Shown piece after piece: positions 47,350 through 58,127 of a DNA stretch of 64,000 nt. Origin of the DNA: Vitrella brassicaformis. Taxonomy: Eukaryota > Sar > Vitrellaceae. The stretch lies in NCBI GenBank assembly GCA_001179505.1, contig CDMY01000091.1, positions 118,998 through 182,997 on the forward strand, given 5' to 3'. The notes under the pieces are model-generated. The model had not been told where the DNA came from and ran no database searches. It saw only the letters and a program-made list of their open reading frames with translations. The stretch's first letter is position 1. Each line of letters begins with the position of its first letter. Position numbers and translations under genes: made by a program.

Positions 47350-48116
47350 TTGCCAACAATGAATGATGAGGTTAGTCCGGCAAGCAGAGCTAAGTTTCGC
47401 TTCTTCATGCAGTCCTTGATGTGTCTCTTCTGTGTCTGCAGCACTTTCTCATCGCTGGCTACATTTTGTATCTTCTCGAAGGGGATCAACATATTCACTC
47501 GCGCGCTGCAATGGTATGTGGCATCATCCCAGGGAGAGACGTAGGGCGGCGATGGGCGATACATCCCGGACTTCGACGTCCTCTCGGTGCCCCAATACGA
47601 TCTGCAGGATGGCCCGCACTTACTTCGACTGGGACGGCCACCATCAGGACACACATGAGGGCAGCCGACTGTCGAGGAACGGGCTCGGGCGGCGCAGCAC
47701 GCTGCTGTGCGTGGACACGGCCAACGAGGAGCCTGGCAACGCCATGCAGGGGGTGCAGCTCAAGACTGCAGCGGGTACAGAAGGAGGGACGAGAGCACTT
47801 CGCCCGCATCCAGGTGATAAGCCAAATGTGGTCATCGCCCCTGGTGGGGGGGAGGGGGCGAGGCGTTCAGACATACATGTATTTCTCTTGTCTGTAATAT
47901 GTAGGCGTATCATCATCGAAAATACACATTCCTCGAGTACGGAGACCTCCGGGGGTGGACTACCCTGCAGAACCAGCTCACCAGCTCGACGAAGGAGGGG
48001 CGGTCATGACTGAGAAGGCGGCGAGCGGGTGGGCAAGGGAGCTTCTGGAGAGGCACAGGGAGCTGAAGCAGATGGGCCAATACTTCGGGTACACACACAT
48101 AGACACACAAGAGGAT
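47350..48116 (+). pseudogene. Kinase-derived unit C: frameshifted remnant
   Basis: Segments homologous to units A and B occur in order but in different frames. They are: HFLIAGYILYLLEGDQHIHS (47441-47513); IPDFDVLSVPQYDLQDG then, after a frame change, ARTYFDWDGH (47563-47640); SRNGLGRRSTLL; RLQRVQKEGREHFARIQ (alpha-C); AYHHRKYTFLEYGDLRG (hinge); and, in another frame, MTEKAASGWARELLERHREL. At least two frame changes separate them, and no activation segment follows before 48120. I read this as a non-functional relic. Confidence 0.6.
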
Positions 48117-48465
48117 TGATACACACTCCACTCAATGCACGGAGGTAGGCTTTGCGAGGGTGCCACCAGCAAGCAGGTGGCGTCCTGTGAGAGAGCAACC
48201 TCAATCGCGTGAGAAGTTGAGAGAACAGCCATATTGAGCTCGTGAGTACCTCTTGGTTGGAGTCGGCGGATATAGGTGGGCGAGCAAGTATGACAGGAAG
48301 TTATTCGCACTCATGCGTGTGATGTCTGTGGATTCCGATGCTCTTCGTTGTTGACGCAGTGACGTGATAGCCGTCGGGCGAGAAGGCATGTTTGGATACG
48401 GTCTTGAATGTGGCCCAGCGCCCTCCGAATGAGACGCCTTCAACACCACCAAACTACGCCAGCGT
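48117..48465. other. Spacer between kinase units C and D
   Basis: About 350 bp with no convincing reading frame and no strong repeat. It may include the promoter or 5' UTR of the following gene. Confidence 0.5.
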
Positions 48466-50567
48466 ATGCCCATGCTGAACTATAGCTCAACAGCGGCTGA
48501 GGTCTTCTTTCCTGTGTCTCCAATGAATGCATTCACACCCACCGAAACACCCGTCGTCCGCCCATTGAACAAGCGCACCAGCCGAACCTCATCTCTCTGG
48601 GCGCCGGCCGTTCAGCAGCACGGCGCTGACGGTGTTGGTGTGAGTGCGCTGGGTGGTGGGCTGGGGATGGGCGTGGGTATGGGTGGTGTTGCTGGTGCTG
48701 GTGGCGAGAGCGTGCCGAGCGGTGGTGCTGGCGTAGCTATCAACGTTCCTGCCATGAGGTACGCAAACACCAACACGTCACACGCCATCCATCGCCTGCC
48801 GCGTATTCGTGTGTTGTGTTGTCTTGTGTTGTGTGGTGTGCTCTTTGATGCAATTCGGAGCGTTTGGGACTTCGTTCGCGACGATAACACCACACTGCCA
48901 GAGGTCCGCGCAGACAATCAGAAGACTCGGGCGTTTTGCGTGTGTTTGCAGGTGTCATCGTTGCCTACATTTTATATCCATTAGACGGATGGCATCGATC
49001 CTCACAGACACACACAGAGACACACAGCACATCGACACACACAGAGGCGCAATTTGTCTTGTGTTGTTGTGTGTAGGACGGCTCATTAACGAGCTGCATC
49101 GACCTTCGTGGCGAACAGGACCGCACACCATTCGCCACATTAGCAGACGAGATGCTTCACTCGCCCGCATATGTTTGTGCTGTGTACCTGTTGCTGATGT
49201 CCAGGTATTCGCAGAGAAAGGGCTGATCCGCAAAGTGGCTGGACTCGGGACTGCGAGACAGACGACCACCCGAGATACTCACATCAACAGGCCGAGACAC
49301 AAAATGACCGAAGTGATGGGGCGACTGCCATTTGCATCGTTGCGGTGAAGCCGGTCTATGGGGTAAGCGCCACTGAGTGATCACATTACATCAATCTCCC
49401 ATCTCTGTCCATCTCTCAGGCGGCTGGGGAGGGCCTCCACGACCCGTGGCAGGACCTGGATTACGGCCAGCTGCGTGGCGCCGACGACGGGCGCAGGCTC
49501 GGCTACAGTGTCATACCACCCGCGCCCAAACCCATCGGCAATCGCACAAGTATGAAAGTTGCCCACAACACGCACCTCCCTCTTATCGTGTGGGTGACCT
49601 TTCACTCATCGGTCTGTTGATGTCCTGTATGTCACCTTCAGCGACGGATCGCAAGCCGTTGGAGGAGGCTTGTGCAAAGGTTCCCACGCCACAGCGATGA
49701 ATTGATGGGGCACAACACATCAGAGGCATCGATCCATCGTTCGTGTGTGCGCTACTTGTGCAGTGTGGTGCCCGGGTACTACGGCGCCCCTGCAGCTGCC
49801 GCTGCCGTGCCCGGAAGACATCTCTAGCCAAGGCGCAGCAGGGCTCGACGGTGGACGAGTTGTGTTGGATATACGATGGCATTCCCGAGTGGGTAAGCGA
49901 TCCAGTGCATTGAGAATGAGATGCATGAAGGGCGGCTCATTCATGGCGCTGCATTGCATGGCGGTCTCTCTCTCTCTGTGCAATGGACTGTGTGTGCAGA
50001 CTCGTTTGTGTGAGGAGGGTCGGCTGAGGGCGTCGCAGCTCCAGACGTACCGGAACATCGAGGCCCAGGTTGTTGCCAAGAAGAAATCAGAGCTCAAGAG
50101 TGAGCACTGGATAGACGAACAGAATGCCATTGAATGGACCCACTCGACTCAAATCGTCCATCTTGCCTTGCCTCTTTCTCTGTCTGTGTGTGTGCTGCTT
50201 GTGCCTCAGGCTGGTATGGGTACCCCACGTACTACAGCCCCACCCACAACTACGGTGCATCGACGGCCATGTGAGCGGCATCCACACACACATTCACACA
50301 CACACACACACATTCACACACACATTCACACACATAGGCAGGCGGATGGATGGATGCACCACTTGCCCTTGCTCTCTTGGTTGGTGCAGGACCCTGGGCG
50401 TGCCTGCAGCGGCTGCCGCTGGCAACTACTACGGCTATGGCTACACCAACATACCGGGCATGGGGGGCGGTGCTGCCGGCGGTAGTGGCGGGTGGGAGTG
50501 GTATTCGGGCGCGCCAGGGCCTCCCCAGCGGCCCCCCCACTTCAAGAAGAAACCCTGCTGCGGCTGA
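48466..50567 (+). CDS. Unit D: kinase-array relative fused or adjacent to a Gly/Tyr-rich protein ending KKKPCCG
   Basis: Starts at ATG 48466 with MPMLNYSSTAAEVFFPVSPM and a Gly-rich stretch (48620-48750). Internal segments recall the array: IVAYILYPLDGWH (48953-48997) parallels unit C, and DGSLTSCIDLRGEQD (49078-49125) parallels DGSVMYCRDVCGEQH of unit A. The 3' half splices well: GLHDPWQDLDYGQLRGADDG (49422-49550), AKAQQGSTVDELCWIYDGIP (from 49829), TRLCEEGRLRASQLQTYRNI (50000-50099), SWYGYPTYYSPTHNYGAS, then GNYYGYGYTNIPGMGGG to TGA 50565-50567. The terminal basic run plus CC could be a lipidation site holding it to a membrane. Whether the Gly/Tyr-rich 3' half and the kinase-like 5' half form one gene is unresolved. 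Confidence 0.45.
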
Positions 50568-50601
50568 TGAAGAGCTAGACACATACATACTCACAGGGGG
50601 G

Positions 50602-50901
50602 NNNNNNNNNNNNNNNNNNNNNNNNNNNNNNNNNNNNNNNNNNNNNNNNNNNNNNNNNNNNNNNNNNNNNNNNNNNNNNNNNNNNNNNNNNNNNNNNNNN
50701 NNNNNNNNNNNNNNNNNNNNNNNNNNNNNNNNNNNNNNNNNNNNNNNNNNNNNNNNNNNNNNNNNNNNNNNNNNNNNNNNNNNNNNNNNNNNNNNNNNNN
50801 NNNNNNNNNNNNNNNNNNNNNNNNNNNNNNNNNNNNNNNNNNNNNNNNNNNNNNNNNNNNNNNNNNNNNNNNNNNNNNNNNNNNNNNNNNNNNNNNNNNN
50901 N
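50602..50901. other. Assembly gap (300 N)
   Basis: 300 N placed 35 bp after the stop codon of the preceding gene. The flanks are a run of six G on the left and six C on the right, a simple-sequence break like that at 5610-5909. Confidence 0.99.
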
Positions 50902-52251
50902 CCCCCCACGCTCACACACCCCACACACAGCCATGAGTTTTAGTGTCACCCTCTCTGTCTGCAGTAGCACCAGAAACAGCAGCCAGCAGCAATCTGTACA
51001 TTTCGCACATCCAAACACCAGCAGAACCACAGGCACACCCACCCACCCACCCCTCCTTTCATTCGAGCATACCTATGGCTGAATGAGCCACTTATAGTAG
51101 CCAGTTGGAAAACACCCACACACACGCACACACGTGTGCTGCCCTTCACCAGTGCGCCAGTGCGTGTTGTATGGGGCGCACACAGAGGTCTCTCTGGTCT
51201 GTGTCAGGTCGGCAGCCATTCCTCGCAGAAGAAGAGCAAGTAGTCTGTCTGTTCGACGCCCTTGGCATTAGAAAACAGTTGCCCGCTCTCTCCCTCTCTG
51301 CGGGGTGTGTGTGGGGGGGGGAAGGGTGGAGAAGGCGGTTGACAAAACCGAAAGGAGAATGAGAATACGACGCCACATGAAGAGCAAAAGCAAAAGCAAA
51401 ATCAGATGCAGAACGGTCAATAGGTATCCACGAGTCTCTCTCTCTCCCTCTCCCTGGTTCGCTTAAACGCCAGCCATCGACACGACGCCATCGGGAAAAC
51501 GACACACAGCCAGACGGACAGAAACGAGTCGACTCCACCCATCCATCCATCCATCCAAAACGGTTGCATACACACACAGCCAGGCAGGCAGGCAGGCAGG
51601 CAGGAAAACAGGCAGGCACCGCACATTCGCTTCGACTCGACAGACAGACAGACAGACGGACACAGGAAAACCAAAATCACTCCAAACCATGTGGCACCAA
51701 AAAAAAAAACCCATGTAGCCATTCAGTCGGCCATCCATCCATCCAGAGAAGTAGGTCCGCAGAAAGGGGGCAGGGCATGGCGGGGCGGGGCGTACGGACA
51801 AAGCGGGGAGGGGAGGGGAGGGGAGGGAGGGGGGCCGATTCACGCCCTCCCTCCCTCCCTCCAGTAGTCTTTTTACAGACTTACTTACGACGTACGTGTG
51901 AATATTCTTCGCAGGCAGGCACGTGGACAGGCAGGCAGGCAGGCAGAAAGAAAGACAGTCATAGGGCAGAAAGACAGTCATAGGGCGCGGCGCATACTCA
52001 CACACACAAACACGCCACGCCCCTCTCTCTCTCTCTCCCCTGCACGACGTAAGCAGGTGTGTGTTGGTGGCACCGCCCTGATGCATCCCCCCACACCACA
52101 CCACACCACACTACACCACACCACACACATCCCTATAAAAGGAATGCGACCCCTCCCTCCCTCCCTCCCTCTCAGTCTCCTCTCCGCAGACCACACTCAG
52201 CCACGCAGAGAGAGAAAAATCAACCCAAGCCCCCCCCCCACCCCCACTCAC
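50902..52251. other. Intergenic region rich in simple repeats
   Basis: Contains GGCA/GCAG, ATCC, GACA, (GGGGA)n near 51805-51832 and (CTCC)n tracts, an (AGCAAA)n run near 51383-51400 and an A10 run. Between the gap and the 3' end of the minus-strand guanylate kinase gene. No conserved coding sequence seen. Confidence 0.6.
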
Positions 52252-53598
52252 TCATTGTATCCCCAGCTCCTTCGACTTGCTGGTCTTGACGACAGGCTGC
52301 TGCTGTGGCTGCATCTCGGGCGACGAGTCGCCATCCTGCGTCGTCATCGACGGCGAGTCCAGCTCGCCCCCTTGGCCTGGGCCTGGTGGGGTGGTGGAAG
52401 CCTTCTGTGCGGCGGCGCTGTGTGCCGCGTGTGACGGCGTGGGCACGCAGCTTATCGTGGCGAGCCCGGGGTACCACATCTCCACGAGCTCACAGAGGGT
52501 GGCAAAGGCGGCCTCGAGGTCGTCGTTGACGAGGTTGTAGTCGAAGCCGACCTTGTCGGCCTCCTCGATCTCCTTGATAGCGTTGGTGAGGCGCTTCTTG
52601 ACTTTGTCCTCACTCTCGGTGCCGCGGCCGCGCAAGCGCGTCTCGAGCACCGAGAGGGAGGGGGGCCGGATGAAGACATAGTGGGCCTGGCTGGCCAAGG
52701 CGCTATTCTTCACCTGCAAGACTCACACACAGACACACAGGGAGAAATGGGCGTGTGTGAGAGAGTGGGAAAGGGCAACGGCCGGACCTGCTTGACGCCC
52801 TGGACGTCGATCTCGACGATGCAGACCTTGCCCTTGCACCTGACGCGCTCGACGGCCTCGATGGAGGTGCCGTAGACGTTGCCGTGCACTTCGGCGTGCT
52901 CCAGGAACCGGCCCTCCTTGACGGCCTTCAAAATCCTCTCCTTGGTCTCAAACAGATAATGCACACCATGCTCCTCACCTGCACACACACAAGCGCCGTG
53001 CCCAACACCTCCTTCCACCTGTCAATCTGTCTGTCTGTGTGCGCGTGTGTGTGGTGGTGTGTTGCGCATGCTCACCAGTCCTGGGCGGCCTGCTGGTGTG
53101 GCTGACCGAGAAGCCGAAGGCCTTGGGGTACTTCTCCCTCAGCTTGGCCACCAACGTCCCCTTGCCCACCCCAGACGGCCCCGCCACCACCAGCAGCGGC
53201 TGCTGCTGCTCCAGATGCATCCCCTTGGCCCCACCCGCAACCTCCCCCCCATAGCCGCCTCCGTACGACGCCCTCGTCGACGCCAGGCTGAGCGTCGACT
53301 GGTGCGGCGAAGAGGGTTTGCCAAACTCGCTGTCAGGCTCGCCGCCGCCGCCGCCGCCGCCATGATGGGCACGCTTGACCCCGACCGAGATTGAGGGTTC
53401 GAGCAGTCGGAGGCCCTGCTGCACAGCGGGATTGTAGAGAGCGTGGTGGTGGAAAGAGGCTTTGACGGGGTAGGCACTGGGGTTGCGGGGCGGGGGGAGG
53501 AAGGACGAACCGGACAGAGCGCCCGACATCGACAGGTTCGACGCGGAACGGGCCGCAGCTGCCGATACTGATGCCGCCGACGCCGCCTGGCTCTCCAT
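52252..53598 (-). CDS. Guanylate kinase with long N-terminal extension
   Basis: Catalyses ATP + GMP to ADP + GDP. Three exons: 53076-53598, 52788-52978, 52252-52713. The P-loop [16 protein letters not shown] is followed by [43 protein letters not shown] (the GMP-binding Glu/Tyr segment) and [13 protein letters not shown]. The lid and C-terminal parts are [20 protein letters not shown] and [15 protein letters not shown], all standard for the family. Unlike a usual 190-200-residue enzyme, about 130 residues precede the P-loop: Ala/Ser-rich, with Gly and His runs, possibly a targeting peptide. About 65 residues rich in Pro/Gln/Ser follow the domain. ATG 53598 ([10 protein letters not shown]) is the first in-frame ATG; a hydrophobic stretch just before it ([20 protein letters not shown]) is in frame, so an upstream start exon may be missing. 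Divergent from the glycosyltransferase gene 305 bp away. Confidence 0.9.
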
Positions 53599-53903
53599 CA
53601 GCACGATCCCGCCAAGAGCAACAGCCCTGCCGGTCGCCAACAAGACCGCTGCTGCTGAGAGCACCGTCCGCACCCCACTGCTGCCGGTTATTCTGCCGAC
53701 AGACCGACAGACGGGGTGAAAACGACCAAGGTCAAACGCTATGCTGACAACCTCATGTCAGCCTCACACACCCCTGCTCCCGCGCCGAGGTGTTTTCTCC
53801 TCTTCTGTTTTCTTCGAGTCTTGCGAGCTCAAATCGCCTGTGAGGAAAGGATGCCGCGGGGGAAAAAAGAGAGAGATTTGGAGGTTGAGAGGCCCAGCGT
53901 GTA

Positions 53904-55381
53904 ATGCCGTCACGCGCATTCAGCCGATGGGCGTCATCGCTTGACGCCCACTCATCCGTCCGCTTCCCGGGGCTGCAGAGCTGCGCGATGGCGATGGCCA
54001 GGAGCGGCAGATCTGGCAGATCTGCGCTTCCCTTGACGGCAGCGATCCTTGCGGGCGGCGTGGTGGCCGGCTGTGTGGCGTCAAAGCACTTCCAGCACCT
54101 GCTGCTCATGCACACGAGGCAGCGGCAATCCTGTTCATCAGCAGCCAGATGTGAGAGCCCCCAAGACAGCACCAGCAGCACCAGCACCCCGACCAGCACG
54201 ACAAGCAGCATCTTCCCGTTCGCTTCTTCTGCTAAAGAGCGGCTGATCATCTTTTGTAAGTACCCTCGCCCCGGCTTCTCCAAGACCCGGCTGGCGCCCG
54301 CCTTGGGGCCGGGGGGAGCCGCCCTGGCGCACAAGGAGATGGCGGAGGACACATTTCGGCTGGGCAGGGCCTTCCAACTTGACCGCAGGAAGGCCTCTAG
54401 CTCTTCATCTGACGGTGTGCCTGATGTGGAGATCTTCCTGGTGGGCGAGAGCAAAATCAAATTCAGGCGGTGGCTGAAACGGGCGCTGATCGACCCCTCT
54501 GTGTCTGCCGCTGCCGCTGCTGGTGCTGGTGCTGGTGGTGGTGCTGGTGGTGGTGATGCTGGTGGGAAAAAGGACAAGCACGAGGTGGCGGCGAAATGGG
54601 AGGATCGGCTTGAGGCGGCCCAGGACTTCTACGACGAGCGGCGCAACATCTTCAGCGGCTTCACGCTCCCCGCCGTCCCCATCAAGGACGCCCTCATGCC
54701 CCTCGTCCACAAGGCCCTCGGCACCGACAAAGACACAGACACAGACAAGGACAAAGACAAAGAGGGGAAAGAAGCGACAGAGAAGAAGCCATTATCCCCC
54801 GCCCAGAAGCAGAGGAAAGAAGAGCAGCAGCTGGCATTTCGCCTCGAGCCGCAGCCTGACGGCGATCTCGGCCAGAAACTGCGCCAGGCGTTCGTGCGGG
54901 CCTTTGGTGAGGGCAGACAGAGGGTGGTGTCTGTTGGGACGGACTGCCCGGATCTCTCTGTCGATCTGCTGCGAGAGGCCTTCGACCACCTGAAGAAGGA
55001 CAAGACCGTCGTGGTGGGCCCGGCGACCGATGGCGGATACTACCTCATCGGTGAGCGCCCGTCTGACCTGACGACACACACACTGCACTGCGCACAATGG
55101 CCGGCGATGCCAGACCAGATGGATGGATGGATCTCTGTGTGTGTGTGTGTGTGTGTGTGCAGGTCTGTCGGAGCGGTGTGACGCCCTGTTCCAGGACATT
55201 GACTGGTCGACGAGCAAGGTGCTCTCGCAGGCCCTCCAGCGCGCCAAGGATGCCGGCTTCAAGGTCCACAAGCTGCCCACACTCAGCGACATAGACACAC
55301 CTAGCGACCTGCCCGTCTTGGAAAAGGTCAGCAATGCCGGGAAAAGAACAAAAAAGGGGGCTGCACGTGTGTATAAGTGTC

Positions 55382-55413
<32 letters not shown>

Positions 55414-57016
55414 GTGGTTTGTTGGCAGGCTCGTGCACGTGCAGGTCGTGTGCCGTCGCGGGCTATCAGAGAGAGGACGTGCAGCATCGGTAGGTCAGAC
55501 AAGAGAAACTACACACACACACTGACATCTGTCTATGTGTTGTGGTGTGTTGTGCTGCGTGTGTTTTGTGCAGGTGTAGTGATCCCGACGCTCAACGAGG
55601 CGGCGACCATCGCGACCACCATCCACACGCTGCTCTACCGCGCCTCATCGCCCACCGCACACAACATTCAAGTGGTCGTCTCAGGTCAGCCAGCATCCCA
55701 AACCTCTCCCTCTCACTCACACACACACACACACACGCAGAGAGATTATCGGTCAGAGAAAACGCCCCGAATGCGCGTGTGTGCAGATGCTGGCAGCACC
55801 GACGGCACGTACGAGAAGGTCAAGCAGCTAGTGCGCGACCACCCTAAGCGCGTGAGGTACGTCTGGGGCCGCCGGTCGAGGGCCGAGCAGTTCAACAGGG
55901 GAGTGGACGCTTTCGACACGCCACCAGACATTCTCTTCTTCCTCCACGGCGACACCACCATGGCTCACGTGCGTCAGGAGAGACACACACGCCTCTCTCT
56001 CCCTCTCTCCCCGTGTGTGGGCCCCCCCTCTCTGTGTGTGTGTGTGCAGGGTTGGGACAGAGACCTTGTTGACGCGCTCCTCTCCGACCCTTTCAATGTC
56101 GCCGGCGCATTCCGGTTCAAGGCAAGCCTCGGATCGCCAACACATGAGCTCACAGCATCTGTGCCATGGGCTGTGTGTCGTGCTGCTGCTGTGTGTGTGT
56201 GTGTGTGGTAGGTGGATTCGCCTCGCTGGCTGCTGCGTGCGATTGAGTGGAGTGTCTTGAAGCGGTGCGAGTGGTTCCAGTTCCCCTACGGCGACCAGGG
56301 GCTCTTCATGGCTCACAGCACATTCCAACGGGTGTGTGTCCCTGTGCATACCCACACACATCATCTCTCTCTCTCTCTCTCTGTGTGTGGGTCTCTCTCT
56401 CTGTCAGCTTGGCGGCTTCCGGACAGACCACCCCATCATGGAGGACTTTGAGATCGTAACCATCCCCCTCACAAACGACACACACATCTGTCTCTGCAGT
56501 CAAGCTCCTGGTCTCCCCCTCTCTCTCCCTCCCTGTTGGTTTGTGCAGGTGCAGCGGCTGCGCAAGATGGGCCGCATCGCTTTGACAAAGGAGGACGCCA
56601 CGACGTCAGCCCGGAGATGGGACCTGCACGGCGTACCAAAGGTGGGCATATCTTACCCTCACCCAGCACACAGTGGTACTTGTGTCTGTCTGTCTGTCTC
56701 TCTGTGTGTGCGCCAGGTGACTTTTCTCAACTGGTTTTTCGCCCTGGCTTACCTGTGGGGCGTCTCGCCCAAGACCATCTACAAGTGGTCAGCATAGATA
56801 GAGTCATGTGTGTGCCCATCCATCCATCCATCCATCAGGTATTACGGGCGCCCCGCAGCTCGTGAGGACCGGCCGGCCGACGCGGTGCCGGCGGACCTTC
56901 CGCCGACGGAGAAGCCGCCGCCGATCGTGCCAAGGCCCGCCAGGGTGCCCAAGATCCCCGAGTTCGGCAGTGGGGCTGGCCCCGACTTCCAAGACCAGCT
57001 GAGACCACCTGAGTGA
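53904..57016 (+). CDS. Bifunctional glycosyltransferase: DUF2064 (TIGR04282-type) fused to GT2 (TIGR04283-type)
   Basis: Eleven exons join in frame: 53904-55050, 55163-55326, 55429-55489, 55574-55684, 55787-55968, 56050-56121, 56212-56331, 56408-56455, 56549-56641, 56717-56787, 56839-57016. The N-terminal half is DUF2064: LIIFCKYPRPGFSKTRLAPA (the F-K-P-G-KTRLA motif), VVSVGTDCPDLS and VVVGPATDGGYYLIGLSE. The C-terminal half is a family-2 glycosyltransferase: VVIPTLNEAATI, DAGSTDGTY, ILFFLHGDTTMA, GAFRFK, FPYGDQGLFM, LGGFRTDHPIMEDFEI and RLRKMGRIAL. Both families are annotated in bacteria as arsenosugar-biosynthesis-associated glycosyltransferases and often lie side by side; here they are one polypeptide. 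A hydrophobic stretch (LPLTAAILAGGVVAGCVA) near the N-terminus may target or anchor it. Low-complexity Ala/Gly and DTDKDKDK inserts interrupt the first domain. One intron (after 56121) uses a GC donor. The acceptor sugar is inferred only from family context. Confidence 0.88.
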
Positions 57017-58127
57017 TTGACGTGAGCTGGCTGAGCATGTCGGCGTGTCCTTTATTCCTTACGATTGACCTGTGTCTAATGCACGTCTGCAGCAGACGTG
57101 ACATGCTTTGAGGTGTGTGGTATTGTGCGTGTCTCGTGTCACCTGGATCTCCGTCACGACGTGCTGTGGCTGTTGGCAAAGCAGCCGTGGCGTGGCGTGA
57201 CGGCAAGGCTGACGACATGCGACACGGACAGGCGACGAGAGAAAGAGAGAGAGGGGTTCGGATTTTGTTGTGTTTGGGGTGATGTGAGCTGAGAGAGATG
57301 GGCCTTATGCGCTTCTGCGTGTGCGTGTGCGTGTGAGAACGGTTTGATGCTGTGACACACAGGCTGCTGGTGGATATGTGTCGGTGTGAGGATGTCATTC
57401 AGGCCCTTGGGGTCAACATCGACACAGCGTGTCATGAGATATGTGAAGTACCCATCTACCCACACCTACCCTCATCCATTCACGAGAGAATGTATGGATG
57501 TGATGCCGATGTGTGACGTTTGATGTAGTAAGAGGTGACAGGGAATCCACCGGCACCCAGACGCATTAAATGTGAGAATCCATCCATCCATCCGTCAATG
57601 AATTCACCACCCACCGATCCACACACACACACACACACACACAAACCTCTCTCTCGTCGCCTGTCCGTGTCGTGTGTCGTCAGCCTTGCCGTGACGCCAG
57701 GCTGTGGCTGCTTTGCCAACAGCCACAGCCTGCCGTCACGAGGTAGCCCTCGACACACGACACGCACAAGCGACCAACCGACCTCACCACAACCAACACA
57801 CCAGACCTCATGACAACCTGATAGTGATCATCATCAGCAGTAGGAAGATGCGCACACAACACAGAGCCACCTGTCTGATGCCCGCGCCATGTCGTGTGTG
57901 CGACGCCTTGCTGTGGGGCCAGGCCGGGGTGGGTGTGCCGCGAACCGCAGCTTGACACTCTAGCAGGCCGTCTCACACGCGACACGCATAGGCGACCAAC
58001 CTTAGAAGACAGCACAAAACAAAACGATGCGGCAGCACACAAACGAAGAAGCCCCCCATGACACACGAAAGACCTCCCCCCTCCCCCTCCCTCTCTCTGT
58101 CGCATCACGGCGCCTGTTGTTGCACTG
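57017..58127. other. Spacer between convergent genes, with an inverted repeat
   Basis: Holds the 3' UTRs of the GT fusion (+) and KH protein (-). Segment 57165-57254 and the reverse complement of 57646-57728 are closely similar over about 85 bp (share TTGGCAAAGCAGCC, GACGGCAAGGCTGACGACA and GACACGGACAGGCGACGAGA), with about 390 bp between them. Minus-strand sequence near 57735-57790 also resembles 57945-58000. No conserved protein is seen. Confidence 0.65.

Noticed and set aside
47160-47350. Additional kinase exon VSTARRRRFYATTTVHGEG after unit B
   Set aside because: Ends in a stop, has no counterpart in units A or D and lies after the natural stop of unit B.
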